Under the pieces are notes generated by a model that saw only the letters and a program-made list of their open reading frames with translations, searched no databases and was not told where the DNA came from. A stretch of DNA of 64,000 bases, taken from assembly GCA_018654845.1 (NCBI GenBank), contig JABIKU010000034.1:1-64000 (forward strand), read 5' to 3'. Origin of the DNA: Methanobacteriota archaeon. GTDB taxonomy: Archaea; Thermoplasmatota; Poseidoniia; Poseidoniales; Thalassarchaeaceae. Positions 52,857 through 62,577 of this stretch are shown here, piece by piece (position 1 is the stretch's first letter; each line of letters begins with the position of its first letter). A program made the translations under genes and the position numbers.

Positions 52857-55800
52857 TCTATATCATCTCCCTTCAAATTATCAGAAATAAATCTACGTGA
52901 GGATTTTTTAACATGCGTTTTGGGCCTAAATGGTACTTCGGGAATAAGCCCCTTTGGATTTAATTTCAACGAGAATAGCATTAAACATCCTACTAAAAAT
53001 ACTTTCACATATGCCATATCTGCGCTAACTATACTACTTGTAAATGATTCATCAATAGAACGTTGCCCTAACATCAAAAGTGTGAATAAGAAGATGAATA
53101 TTCCCGAAATTCCGACATCAGATATTGTCCTATTTCTTATCATAATACCTATTACTGATATCACAATAAATATCTTAATTACTTCCCATTGGCTTGTAAC
53201 TAACCAGTGGAATAATCGATCAATACGATCGGCAGTAGTGTACAATGGAAGATCAGGTGAACCCTGTGCAGCAACTAATACATTGAATACGAACTCCATA
53301 AGAACTATGATGAATGCACCTACTATCATCCCCTTATTATTGGCTTTACCACCTATAATAAATGCTGCCCATACAAGGAAAGTAGAACGGGCTGGCGACA
53401 TTATTGAAGGTTCGAAACCAGTTAACTTCCAAGCCCAGAATGCACCTGCAAGACCTGCTATTCCAGCGCCCAATGCAAGACTTGCTGCCTTGTGAGAAAG
53501 TACATCATGACCATGATGTTGTGCAACTTCTTCATCTTCTCTAATTGCTTTCAATATTCTACCCCAAGGTGAAGATAATATTGTTTCAAGAAGCCACCAT
53601 ACGGCTAATACGGAGATAATTCCCATAATTGCAAGAAGCATCATATATGGTGCTGGTTCAATTAGACCATTGGCATCAGTAAGATTCAGTAATTGCCCCA
53701 TTTTATCTGCGGGTCCAATGAGAGTTAAATCATCTCGACAAGAATCAGCACTGATATAGTCAGTATTGGGCCCTATAGCAACCCCATTTCCACAAAACCA
53801 CCACTGCTTCAATGGAAGTGTGTACTTGGAAATTCCAATTGCAGAACCAATAGATCCGACTCTTAAGAGGGGTTCTCCGGCTAACAAAACACGAAGAATC
53901 TCACCAAGAGAAATTGTAACTATAGCAAAATAATCCATCCTTAAACGTGCTGTTGGATATGCTAATGCCCATCCAAATGCAGCTGCCAATAATATAGCAA
54001 CAACAGTTGCGGGTAAAACAGGCCATGCATAACCATGTACCTCTGTAGGAGCAGTTAGAATACCTACAGTAATTGCCCCTATTCCTACGAAAAATATAAC
54101 ACCAAAGTTAACCATTCCAGTAACTCCAGTATGGAGATTTAAGGAAAAAGACATCAATATGAATATTGATAATGTCAATAGAACATTTGAAACTTGAAGA
54201 GCTTTGTTGAAATTCATTGTTTCTGAATTAGAAATAGGTAGCCAATAGAGGAATACGAATAAAACTAGGAGTAAGAATATAAATGTGATATTTGATCCAG
54301 ATTGACTTTCACGACCATATTGTAAACGACCAATTAAGGCCGAATTGTTATTCCATTTATTTGGAATACGAGTTGTTAAATTATTTATATTGGTATCAAT
54401 AATAGATTTAAATCTAGTAATTATTGAATCATAGTCCCTAATAATTTTTTTCAAGATATTATTTATTTTTGAATAATATTTGCCTAAGAATGCTAAATAG
54501 CCAGGTTCCACAACTTCATTTGTGGATTTAATAACTTTAGGTATAGGATTTTTTTCTGAAATATATTCATTCGCCTGAATTAGGGCCAACATCCAAATTA
54601 ATATTGGAATCAATGGCCAGACAAAAGAATCTACAGAGGAGATAAAGTCAATTAACCAAATTTCGGTTTGCATCAAATCAAACCAAGACATGTCGATATT
54701 AGACAAGGTATCGGAAAAGAAAGGAGAATCTTCTGGTTGTAATACACCATCACTACCTAATAAAATATCTAAATTTGTTTCGACAGACGCATCAGATGCA
54801 CAAGTATCCGAACAAGCTCCAGGTGAGAATGAATGTTTATCGATAAAACTAGCAATTCGATGGAAAACATAAGTTCCAACACTAAGAGCGCCCAACGTTT
54901 GTGCACGATCTGAACGATTATTCCACCAATTATGAAGCCCTAAAACTGCAGTTAAAGGGAAAATTGCAAGTATATATGTGACAAGTTTTGAAGGTTCACT
55001 AGTTTTTTCTCTCTGGCGCCTTAATCTATCAATTTTCCATTTCTCATAAGCATCGCCAATCCCTTCTGGCATAATCATTAATACAGCAACAAGAAATAGA
55101 TAGGGCATTACTCCATCCAAAGCAGTATAATTAGACCGATCTAAAGGACTGCCGATACCAATTAATATCGGGGAAGAAAGTGCTCTAACAAAGCCGACTA
55201 TTAGTGAAGCAATAATTGCTCCTGGTATTGAACCAATAGTTCCTAAGACTATAACAGCAAAAGATGGTAGCAGCAATGTAAATGCTGTCTCAGGATTATA
55301 TCGAAGAGTTATGGCAAATATTGCTCCACCTAAACCAGAAATCCCAGCAGATAGGAAGGCACTGGTTAATTGGACGCGTTCTACGTTGATACCACTGCTA
55401 GATGCGAGTTCAGGATTATCTGCAACTGCTCTCATTTTCCTTCCAAGTCTAGTTTTTGTCAATAATAAAAGGAGAATGGCAACAGAACAAAATATAACCG
55501 CTGGAACTATCCCTTTGTAGTACGCATAATTTGTAGTTGCCCCAGTTATACAGTCGACATTGGTGTCATACATTTCAAAAAATGGCTTAGAAATTTCACT
55601 AATAATTCGAGAGAAAATTGGTTCACCTGTTGCTTCATCAATACCTGTCTGCTCACAATTATATTGTGTGTAAACTTGTGCATTGTCATATCGATTATCT
55701 CCATCTAAATCAATAAATGATTCGACCAAGCCATTAGTTCCCCCATCATAAACACCATTCCCATTAGCATCCGAAAATGGTTCTGCAGGAGCAAGTCCCC

Positions 55801-56647
55801 TATCGCCAAGATTGAAGCGAAATTTAGTTGTTGGAAGTTCCCAACGCATTGCAGGCATTCGCCAATCTGAATCAGGCTCAAACATATTTCTTGATGCTCC
55901 AAAACGTAAATATGTCAACGCTCTAAGAATTAATGCGACGCCTAAGGACGCTATCATCATCACTTGAGGAGAGGATTTGTTTTTACGGAAACCACGATAA
56001 ACAAGTCGATCAATAATTATGCCTGCAATTCCTGTTAATACGAAAGCTGCAATTAGAGACCAAGATAATAATGACCAAGTTAAGACACCATCTTTCGGAG
56101 CATCATACAAAGGAAAATAATAATCGCTCCAAACCATTATCATTCCTAAGTACATACCAATCATGAAGAATTCAGATTGGGCAAAGTTACCATATCTTTG
56201 CACCTTATATGTTAAAGTTAATCCAATTGCAATCGCAAGATAAGTAGAGGCCCAAGTTAGAGTTCCAGTACTAATTGAAATTAGATCTAATGTTATTGTT
56301 GCTTGTGTATCGAGTCCTTGAAGCAATGATTCTAATGTTAGAAATACTACACCTACCATAAATATAGGCGAAATTAAGATTGCCAAAGTTCGAATTGGAC
56401 TAGATGGAAGGTCGTCAAAGAATATTTTTACTACAATAAATCCTGCAGTTATTGATTCCAATAACTGTAGTAACCAAATCAAATCAGTAGGTAATTTGTC
56501 TAAAAGAAGTATATCAAGAATGTTGAGGAGCCCGTAACCATAAGATAATCCTAAGAATAGAGAATCAAAGAATAGCAATAAAGCAAGAATTAGTTTTTTG
56601 TTGAAAGTTGAAAGTTGATTATAATTTGCGCGAATCTGCTGGAGCAT
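52853..56647 (-). CDS. livHM: Fused LivH-LivM permease (copy 2) with Ca-binding-type insert
   Basis: About 1264 residues with the same LivH-linker-LivM order as copy 1 (AIAIGLTLTYKVQRYGNFAQSE, KMRAVADNPELASSSGI; VNFGVIFFVGIGAI, AYPTARLRMDYFAIVTISLG, AIREDEEVAQHHGHD). Extra pieces are present. One external loop (DNA about 55680-55790) has two Asp-rich motifs, DANGNGVYDGG and DLDGDNRYDNA, like dockerin or thrombospondin type 3 calcium sites. The linker has a cysteine pair (GACSDTCAS), and the LivM half has a Cys-containing insert (WWFCGNG, SADSCRDD). The gene looks AT-richer than copy 1. An AT-rich TATA-like stretch (GATATTATG) about 30 bases before the ATG suggests its own promoter after the terminator. 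Confidence 0.9.
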   Translation of the reverse strand: MLQQIRANYNQLSTFNKKLILALLLFFDSLFLGLSYGYGLLNILDILLLDKLPTDLIWLLQLLESITAGFIVVKIFFDDLPSSPIRTLAILISPIFMVGVVFLTLESLLQGLDTQATITLDLISISTGTLTWASTYLAIAIGLTLTYKVQRYGNFAQSEFFMIGMYLGMIMVWSDYYFPLYDAPKDGVLTWSLLSWSLIAAFVLTGIAGIIIDRLVYRGFRKNKSSPQVMMIASLGVALILRALTYLRFGASRNMFEPDSDWRMPAMRWELPTTKFRFNLGDRGLAPAEPFSDANGNGVYDGGTNGLVESFIDLDGDNRYDNAQVYTQYNCEQTGIDEATGEPIFSRIISEISKPFFEMYDTNVDCITGATTNYAYYKGIVPAVIFCSVAILLLLLTKTRLGRKMRAVADNPELASSSGINVERVQLTSAFLSAGISGLGGAIFAITLRYNPETAFTLLLPSFAVIVLGTIGSIPGAIIASLIVGFVRALSSPILIGIGSPLDRSNYTALDGVMPYLFLVAVLMIMPEGIGDAYEKWKIDRLRRQREKTSEPSKLVTYILAIFPLTAVLGLHNWWNNRSDRAQTLGALSVGTYVFHRIASFIDKHSFSPGACSDTCASDASVETNLDILLGSDGVLQPEDSPFFSDTLSNIDMSWFDLMQTEIWLIDFISSVDSFVWPLIPILIWMLALIQANEYISEKNPIPKVIKSTNEVVEPGYLAFLGKYYSKINNILKKIIRDYDSIITRFKSIIDTNINNLTTRIPNKWNNNSALIGRLQYGRESQSGSNITFIFLLLVLFVFLYWLPISNSETMNFNKALQVSNVLLTLSIFILMSFSLNLHTGVTGMVNFGVIFFVGIGAITVGILTAPTEVHGYAWPVLPATVVAILLAAAFGWALAYPTARLRMDYFAIVTISLGEILRVLLAGEPLLRVGSIGSAIGISKYTLPLKQWWFCGNGVAIGPNTDYISADSCRDDLTLIGPADKMGQLLNLTDANGLIEPAPYMMLLAIMGIISVLAVWWLLETILSSPWGRILKAIREDEEVAQHHGHDVLSHKAASLALGAGIAGLAGAFWAWKLTGFEPSIMSPARSTFLVWAAFIIGGKANNKGMIVGAFIIVLMEFVFNVLVAAQGSPDLPLYTTADRIDRLFHWLVTSQWEVIKIFIVISVIGIMIRNRTISDVGISGIFIFLFTLLMLGQRSIDESFTSSIVSADMAYVKVFLVGCLMLFSLKLNPKGLIPEVPFRPKTHVKKSSRRFISDNLKGDDIE

Positions 56648-56682
56648 TGACGACACACACACTAAATCATAATATCAAATTG

Positions 56683-56726
56683 AAAAAAAAGGGGGCAGCG
56701 TGGCGGGAAAAATCCCGCCACGCTGC
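56683..56726 (-). terminator. Strong intrinsic terminator between the binding-protein and permease genes
   Basis: A perfect 14-bp stem (56695-56708 with 56713-56726) with a four-base loop is followed on the minus strand by CCCC and eight T (56690-56683). It lies 30 bases after the binding-protein stop. Partial termination here would give more binding protein than permease. Confidence 0.85.
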
Positions 56727-56755
56727 TTTACGTTGCCTGTTTATCTAATAGATAA

Positions 56756-59700
56756 TCAAGACATTCCGTTTGCTGGATCCCAACTGCGGTTGCAAGTAAA
56801 GGCAACATTGCCAGATGCATCTTCTGTGAAGTCTCCAACACAGTATCCTGCACCGGGGCTGTCTCCGTTAGCAAGGAAAGAGATTGTTCCACTCGCTCCT
56901 TCTAATCCTTGACCAGTTCCCATGATTACTTGAGATAATGTAGCTCCAGGTGATGCCATTTGTGCGAATGCAGCTAATGCCATTATAACAACTCCATCGA
57001 ATGCTTCAGCAGTATAGATACCGCCAGCACAGTCAGGAGATTGTGCACATAGATTAGCGAATACATATCCTACAGTACCCATTGTTCCTGATGCTGGCTT
57101 GGTAGCAATTATGCCATCAACGCTAGCACTTGTGCCTGCTGCAAGTCCTTCTTCAGCAATTCCATCGCCACCGTATACTTGACCTGACCAACTTTGTGTA
57201 GCCATCTCATCAAGAATCATTCCGCCGTCTGCTGCATATGATACTAATACAACTGAAGTGCAGCCATTATCAACTAATGCTTGAACTGCAGATGTGAAAT
57301 CAGTTACTGTTTCTTCGTATCCAATAGTTGTACATAGCATAGTTCCATCTGCTGTGAAATCAGCACTAAATGAATCTGCAAGACCAGATCCATATGCGTT
57401 AGTCATATGAATAAGTCCTACTGAACCATCTGCTGGTGCATCTGCTTTGACTACTGCACTAAGTGCTTGACCTTGCAAAGCATCGCTTGGTACTACACGG
57501 AAGAAATCAGGATAAGCTATTGCATCTGAAAGTGCTGGGCTAGTACTTGCATAGGATATCTGTGGGATACCTGCTGCTGCTAGAACTGCGTTAGCTCCCA
57601 TTGTAGCACCAGAGCACGCCGCTCCAACTACTCCTACAACACCTGCATCAACTAATGCTTGTGCTGCAGCTGCACCCATAGTTCCGTCACAACCTGAATC
57701 AGCATAAACTATCTCGAACTGAACCATGCTGTTCCATCCGATTGTGTTAGCTATACCAACAGCAATTTGTGATGCTGCTACGAAACCTGCTGCGTATACA
57801 GCAATTGGTCCTGATGCGTCATTAAGGAAACCGATCTTTACAGTAGCCCCCATAAATGGTGCTGCTGATAAACCATCAGTAGCAGTCCACATCATGTTGC
57901 AATTGAAGTAATCGCCATATGTAGGTACGTGATTGAAAGAACAAACATCGTATCCAGCTCCAGCAACGTCTCCGTTTGCTAGGAAGTCGTGAACACCGCT
58001 TGCTCCTTCATACATCATACCAACCATATCTAAATGTGTAGCCATATCAGCTCCATCGGCATGCGTTGCTGCTTCACCGATCATCATTACTGCATCGTAT
58101 GATTCTGACTGGAAAATTCCTGTACTGCATACTGCATCATCAGCACAAATAGCTGCGAAGCCACCTGCGCCTGCTGCTGCTCTAGGCTTAGTTACTTGAA
58201 CGCCGTTAGCTGCTGCTGGGTTTGAATAATCTCCCAGAGCCGCTTCACCAGCGATTCCATCAGCACCGAAAATAGGTACTGCTGCTCCCATTCCTGCCAT
58301 AGTCTCGATAATCATTGCACCATCTGCTGAGTATGATGCTAATACTACAGAGTCGCATCCACCATCTATAACTGCTTGAACTAATGCTGCAGCATCTGAT
58401 AGTGTGGTATCATCATATCCTGTCTTTAGACAAAGTGAGTTACCTGCGTCAAGCCAGAATCCCTCGAATGAATCTGCAAGACCAGCTCCATATGCGTTAG
58501 TCATATGAATTAATGCTGGGTTACTTACGCCTCTTGCTGCAACCATGTCTGCCATAGCGTCGCCTTGAATTGCGTCGCTTGGAACTACACGATAGAAGTC
58601 AGGGTAAGCTGTTGCGTCTGAGAGTGCTGGGCTAGTACTTGCATAGGAAACCATAGGGACTCCTGCTGCTGATAATACTGCGTTAGCACCCATTGATGCA
58701 CCAGAACAAGCTGCTCCAGCAACTGCAACTACACCAGAATCAATCAATGATTGAGCTGCTGTTGCTGCTACTGTACCATCGCATCCTGAATCGGCTTCTA
58801 CAATTTCAAAATTGTATCCGTCGTTTGCTGCATTCAAATCTGCTATTGCTTGTGCTGCTGCAAATGTGAAAGGAGGGGCGAATTGAGAAATTGGGCCAGT
58901 AATTGGGTTCAAGAGTCCAATCTTAATTGTAACATCTTCTACTACTACTACAGGTGGCACAAACATTGGGTTTGAAACACCCATGTAGTTTGCTGCTATC
59001 TCATCAGCGATTGCGTTGCCGATATCGACATCGAAACCTTCTGCATTACCATCAGCATCAAGATTCTCAAACGGAGGATATGATGTGTCAGAGCAGAACC
59101 TTAGGTCTCCAGATTCAAGGACAGTAGTCAATGAACTTCCCTCGGATGGGACAGGCCATGACCCAGCTGTTTCATCGGTGCGGTCATCAGTTAGGACAAC
59201 TGCGCCTTCGAACCAAGCACCAAAGATTAAATCGTACTCGCCAGAATCGATAATTTCTGTGATAGCCATATCGAGAGCATCGAGAAGTTCTGTATTTCTC
59301 ATGTCATCTGAGTCGTCTGTACCTGCAACAGCAATACCGAAAGTCTCGTCAGAGAAAGTAGTGAGTAAATCGCCACTTAGAGCCAAAACTGGTGCATCAC
59401 CGATTGCATAATCTGCATCTCCATTGCCGATTGCCGCAGTTACTGACGGGAAGTCCGGGTATGCTACAATAGTAGCGGCGCCGAGGTTTGCAGCAGCGTA
59501 GAGATCAGATGTTGTTCCTGATTGCAGTGCAACTCTCGTTCCATCAGCATTCAAATCAGCCACGCTTGAGATAGCAGCAGCACCAGCAGCACCGATTACA
59601 CCTTGGCTACTTGTGTAGTAACCGCGGGTGAAATCCACTACTACTTCACGCTCAACTGTCTTGGTCATAGCTGAGAGAAGTGCATCGCACATCTCTCCGT

Positions 59701-59878
59701 CGTTCAAGTTGGGGATAATCGGATCCCAGTCTGAAGTCACGAAAACTGCGTTGACATCGTCAGCTACAGTTACGTACCAATCAGGTTCTGGTTCGTCTTC
59801 CCCGCCTAAGCAACCAGCGAACGCAGCCGCTAGCATACTTAGGGTCATCATCATTGCAATTATTTTATTGTTTTTCAT
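56756..59878 (-). CDS. Three-module lipoprotein: permuted SBP_bac_3 plus two LIVBP-type binding domains
   Basis: 1040 residues. A signal peptide ends in the lipobox AAAFAGC (Cys23), so it is lipid-anchored outside. Residues 44-225 match an amino-acid binding protein from its middle onward (VTSDWDPIIPNLNDGEMCD, VDFTRGYYTSSQGVI, VALQSGTTSDLYA, GEYDLIFGAWFEG). The part that should come first (DLRFCSDTSYPPFENLDADG, GFDVDIGNAIADEI) is at 258-294, after the C-terminal helix: a circular permutation. Two tandem Peripla_BP_6 domains follow (about 316-680 and 690-1040), each with IKIGLLNPITGP or VKIGFLNDASGP, a GCDG...AA.ALVDAGV segment and YASTSPALSDA. It serves the Liv system encoded downstream. Confidence 0.85.
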   Translation of the reverse strand: MKNNKIIAMMMTLSMLAAAFAGCLGGEDEPEPDWYVTVADDVNAVFVTSDWDPIIPNLNDGEMCDALLSAMTKTVEREVVVDFTRGYYTSSQGVIGAAGAAAISSVADLNADGTRVALQSGTTSDLYAAANLGAATIVAYPDFPSVTAAIGNGDADYAIGDAPVLALSGDLLTTFSDETFGIAVAGTDDSDDMRNTELLDALDMAITEIIDSGEYDLIFGAWFEGAVVLTDDRTDETAGSWPVPSEGSSLTTVLESGDLRFCSDTSYPPFENLDADGNAEGFDVDIGNAIADEIAANYMGVSNPMFVPPVVVVEDVTIKIGLLNPITGPISQFAPPFTFAAAQAIADLNAANDGYNFEIVEADSGCDGTVAATAAQSLIDSGVVAVAGAACSGASMGANAVLSAAGVPMVSYASTSPALSDATAYPDFYRVVPSDAIQGDAMADMVAARGVSNPALIHMTNAYGAGLADSFEGFWLDAGNSLCLKTGYDDTTLSDAAALVQAVIDGGCDSVVLASYSADGAMIIETMAGMGAAVPIFGADGIAGEAALGDYSNPAAANGVQVTKPRAAAGAGGFAAICADDAVCSTGIFQSESYDAVMMIGEAATHADGADMATHLDMVGMMYEGASGVHDFLANGDVAGAGYDVCSFNHVPTYGDYFNCNMMWTATDGLSAAPFMGATVKIGFLNDASGPIAVYAAGFVAASQIAVGIANTIGWNSMVQFEIVYADSGCDGTMGAAAAQALVDAGVVGVVGAACSGATMGANAVLAAAGIPQISYASTSPALSDAIAYPDFFRVVPSDALQGQALSAVVKADAPADGSVGLIHMTNAYGSGLADSFSADFTADGTMLCTTIGYEETVTDFTSAVQALVDNGCTSVVLVSYAADGGMILDEMATQSWSGQVYGGDGIAEEGLAAGTSASVDGIIATKPASGTMGTVGYVFANLCAQSPDCAGGIYTAEAFDGVVIMALAAFAQMASPGATLSQVIMGTGQGLEGASGTISFLANGDSPGAGYCVGDFTEDASGNVAFTCNRSWDPANGMS

Positions 59879-59964
59879 AGAGTATCCACCCTTCAGTTTC
59901 CTTAGCGAGGAAGTATTTCTGTTATAGACATTATTACATGTGAGAAAAGAAATGCAAATTTTGC

Positions 59965-59981
59965 TATTATTCGTAATAATA
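59965..59981. promoter_or_regulatory. Inverted repeat upstream of the binding-protein gene
   Basis: TATTATT-CGT-AATAATA lies 87-103 bases before the ATG at 59878 in the divergent gap to purM. It may be an operator or an AT-rich promoter element. The binding-protein gene itself has the ribosome site AGGGTGG before its ATG. Confidence 0.3.
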
Positions 59982-60074
59982 AATTACATCATTGAATAGG
60001 AAAGGAAATTTTTCCATCCCTCACAGAAAATAACAAACAGAATTGTTCATGCGCTAGTGCCACCTCACAAGACC

Positions 60075-61205
60075 ATGAAAGACACGCCCCTCGACTATGC
60101 GTCTTCGGGGGTGGACATCGATGCAGAAGGAGCGGCGGTAGCGAGTTTAATCGGGGCATTGAGCCCATCTACCCGTAAACCCGGTGAATATGGTGCCCCT
60201 GTCCCATTACCTGGAGGATTTGGAGGAATTATCGAATTTGGAGATTCCTGTCTCGCTCTTGCTGCCGATGGTGTTGGATCGAAATTGATGCTCGCAAATC
60301 AACTTGGCCGATACGAAGGTGTTGGCATCGATTGTGTCGCGATGAACGTTAACGACTTACTTTGTGTCGGTGCAGAACCCCTCGCCTTCGTTGATTATGT
60401 TGCCGTGGTTAAAACCGACCCTGAAACCCATGCAATTCTCGGCGCATCTCTCGCTGAAGCTTGCCGACGCGCTCGTATCACTCTCGCTGGCGGTGAAACT
60501 GCGACGCTACCTGGAATCGTAACTGAACTCGACATGTCAGGTACTGCTTTGGGATGGTTCCCGAAAGGTGAAGCCATCACAGGCGAAAACCTCGAAGCAG
60601 GAGATCTTCTGATTGGTTTACCGAGCAGTGGGATCCATTCTAACGGTTACACATTAGTCAGAGCAATTCTCGAAAGAACAGAATCTTCTCTAACTGAAGC
60701 GGCTCCATTTAATCCTACACATGTATCTCGTGAAATTGAGCGGTTTGAAGGAAATAATAACAACTCTCGAGAAAGTTTAGGTGAAGTTTTACTGAATCCT
60801 ACAAGAATTTATGTCGACCCATTAATCGATTTAATCAAACAGTGTAGAGATGGTGATGGACCTTGCAATATCAGTGAAATAAAAGCGATGGCACACATCA
60901 CCGGAGGGGGACTTTCAAACCTTCTTCGCCTGCACAATAGTTTGGGATGGCACATCGAAAACCCACTTCCAATTCCACCGGAATTTACTTGGTTAGCTGA
61001 GCAAGGATCTGTCGATATTCGCGAGATGCATCGTACCTTCAATATGGGTCTTGGAATGGTTCTCACGGTTTCGAAAAGTGCCGCTCAATCTGTCGAATCG
61101 TGGATATCTGAGCGACTGCCTGGTAGTCAGATAATCGGTGTTGTCAACGATGAGGGAAATCGTGTGACTCACGTTAATTCAGAAGTGGTTTTCGAGCATT
61201 ATTAG
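60075..61205 (+). CDS. purM: Phosphoribosylformylglycinamidine cyclo-ligase (AIR synthase)
   Basis: About 376 residues. It closes the imidazole ring of purines using ATP. Seen: DYASSGVDIDAEG at the start (normal for the family), LAADGVGSKLMLA (ATP site), GIDCVAMNVNDLLCVGAEPL, ARITLAGGETATLPGI, GLPSSGIHSNGYTLVRAI, AHITGGGLSNL and RTFNMGLGMVL. The length is slightly above average because of an extra loop around residues 210-250. I use the ATG at 60075; a GTG six codons upstream is possible. Confidence 0.94.
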   Translation: MKDTPLDYASSGVDIDAEGAAVASLIGALSPSTRKPGEYGAPVPLPGGFGGIIEFGDSCLALAADGVGSKLMLANQLGRYEGVGIDCVAMNVNDLLCVGAEPLAFVDYVAVVKTDPETHAILGASLAEACRRARITLAGGETATLPGIVTELDMSGTALGWFPKGEAITGENLEAGDLLIGLPSSGIHSNGYTLVRAILERTESSLTEAAPFNPTHVSREIERFEGNNNNSRESLGEVLLNPTRIYVDPLIDLIKQCRDGDGPCNISEIKAMAHITGGGLSNLLRLHNSLGWHIENPLPIPPEFTWLAEQGSVDIREMHRTFNMGLGMVLTVSKSAAQSVESWISERLPGSQIIGVVNDEGNRVTHVNSEVVFEHY

Positions 61206-61253
61206 TCGGGCTTAGGTAGTCAATACCTTGTGTGATGGGTCTGTCGGAAGCCT

Positions 61254-62576
61254 ATGGAGAAACTCGTTGGCTGGCCAGGTGAACTTCATCGAGAGGGGCG
61301 GACATTATTCCGAATTTCGGATGGAATTTCTCAGAAAGGTGTTGGTCCGGCAACGAAGGATTCAACCGCTGTCTTCTACAATCCGGCCATGGCGGGTTCA
61401 CGAACCCGCAGCGTGATTTTGATGCGAACAGTCATCGAGTCCGGCTATCTTGGTAAGAAGGATATTTACGCAATCGATGGATTGTCTGCTAGCGGATTAC
61501 GGGCACGTCGCTGGTTGAACGAATTACCGGAAAAAATTGCGGCTCGGCTCGATGTTACAATTTGTGATATGGATGAAAAATCACTTGAGTGGGCAATGGC
61601 GACACATGAGGAATTTCCTCCAAATAATATTAGTGCTTTGAGGAAGAGAGTGGGTGATTTACGCACAGCTGTACTCGACCATGGCCGACATTGGGTCGAT
61701 ATCGATCCATTTGGCTCACCGATGCCGTTTCTCGATACCGCAATTCAATCATTAGCTCGCAGGGCAGTTATCGAAGTTAGTGCAACCGATACTGCAGCAT
61801 TGACCGGATCTTCAAAATCTGCATTACTTCGTCGTTATGGCGCTCGAGTTTTGACAGATGGTTTATGCCATGATTCAGGAATGCGTGTGATGCTTGCCAA
61901 TATTGCTCGAATCGCAGCCAGCCATGACCGTTGTATTGAACCGATTCTTTCAATTTGGGATTCTCATCACCTTAGAGTCTCAGTTAAAGTTACGAAATCA
62001 ATCAAAGGTGCAAATCGATTCGAAGAAAACATCGGTTGGAGAATCGCAAAACCTGTTGAATCAGAAGTAATGGTTTCAATCGAAAATGGACTTCATCCAA
62101 AATCTAATCTAGACATCTTGCCAATGCATTGTTTCGTCCCTTTGAGTCAACCCGTGGAGAGTGGAGACAAACGGATTTCAGGGCCGATGTGGATTGGTCC
62201 AACCGGGGCGGGCGAAGTCATGGAGAAAATTACTGAACAAGCAGCATTGGCACTGTCCGCTCCAATTTTTCAAAAAGATGATCCATTAAAATGGAGTGAA
62301 AAAGAAATTGAACTAGAACGGCGAAGAATTTCAAGGAATGTACGTTATATTTCAAGCGAAGCCACTGCGATTCATTCCCCGCATTTTATCCTCACCGATG
62401 ACCTCGCAAGTTGGTTGAAAATAGGTTCACCTCCCAGTCCGAATATTATGGTAACATTACTCGAAGAAAGAGGTTACTGTGCCGCTAGAGCTCACTATGC
62501 AAAACCTGCATTTCGCACCGATGCACCGTGGCAAATTATTGTTGAAGTTGCAAATTCAATTCAGCCAGAAAGTTGA
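61254..62576 (+). CDS. trm1: tRNA (guanine26-N2)-dimethyltransferase Trm1
   Basis: 440 residues. It makes m2,2G at position 26 of tRNA. The start carries FYNPAMAGSRTRSVIL (the P-A-x-x-x-x-R-D-type Trm1 motif), the SAM site is in AIDGLSASGLRARRW, and the catalytic motif is DIDPFGSPMPFLD. A C-terminal domain follows (about 300-440), where the zinc-binding cysteines seen in many Trm1 proteins are not obvious. Coding continues to within one base of the convergent moaA gene. Confidence 0.92.
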   Translation: MEKLVGWPGELHREGRTLFRISDGISQKGVGPATKDSTAVFYNPAMAGSRTRSVILMRTVIESGYLGKKDIYAIDGLSASGLRARRWLNELPEKIAARLDVTICDMDEKSLEWAMATHEEFPPNNISALRKRVGDLRTAVLDHGRHWVDIDPFGSPMPFLDTAIQSLARRAVIEVSATDTAALTGSSKSALLRRYGARVLTDGLCHDSGMRVMLANIARIAASHDRCIEPILSIWDSHHLRVSVKVTKSIKGANRFEENIGWRIAKPVESEVMVSIENGLHPKSNLDILPMHCFVPLSQPVESGDKRISGPMWIGPTGAGEVMEKITEQAALALSAPIFQKDDPLKWSEKEIELERRRISRNVRYISSEATAIHSPHFILTDDLASWLKIGSPPSPNIMVTLLEERGYCAARAHYAKPAFRTDAPWQIIVEVANSIQPES

Positions 62577-62577
62577 C

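Noticed and set aside
53408-53425. GGTTCGAAACC resembling a tRNA T-loop
   Set aside because: It is inside the livHM coding sequence and no acceptor, D or anticodon stems surround it. Similar GTTCGAA strings elsewhere were also within genes.
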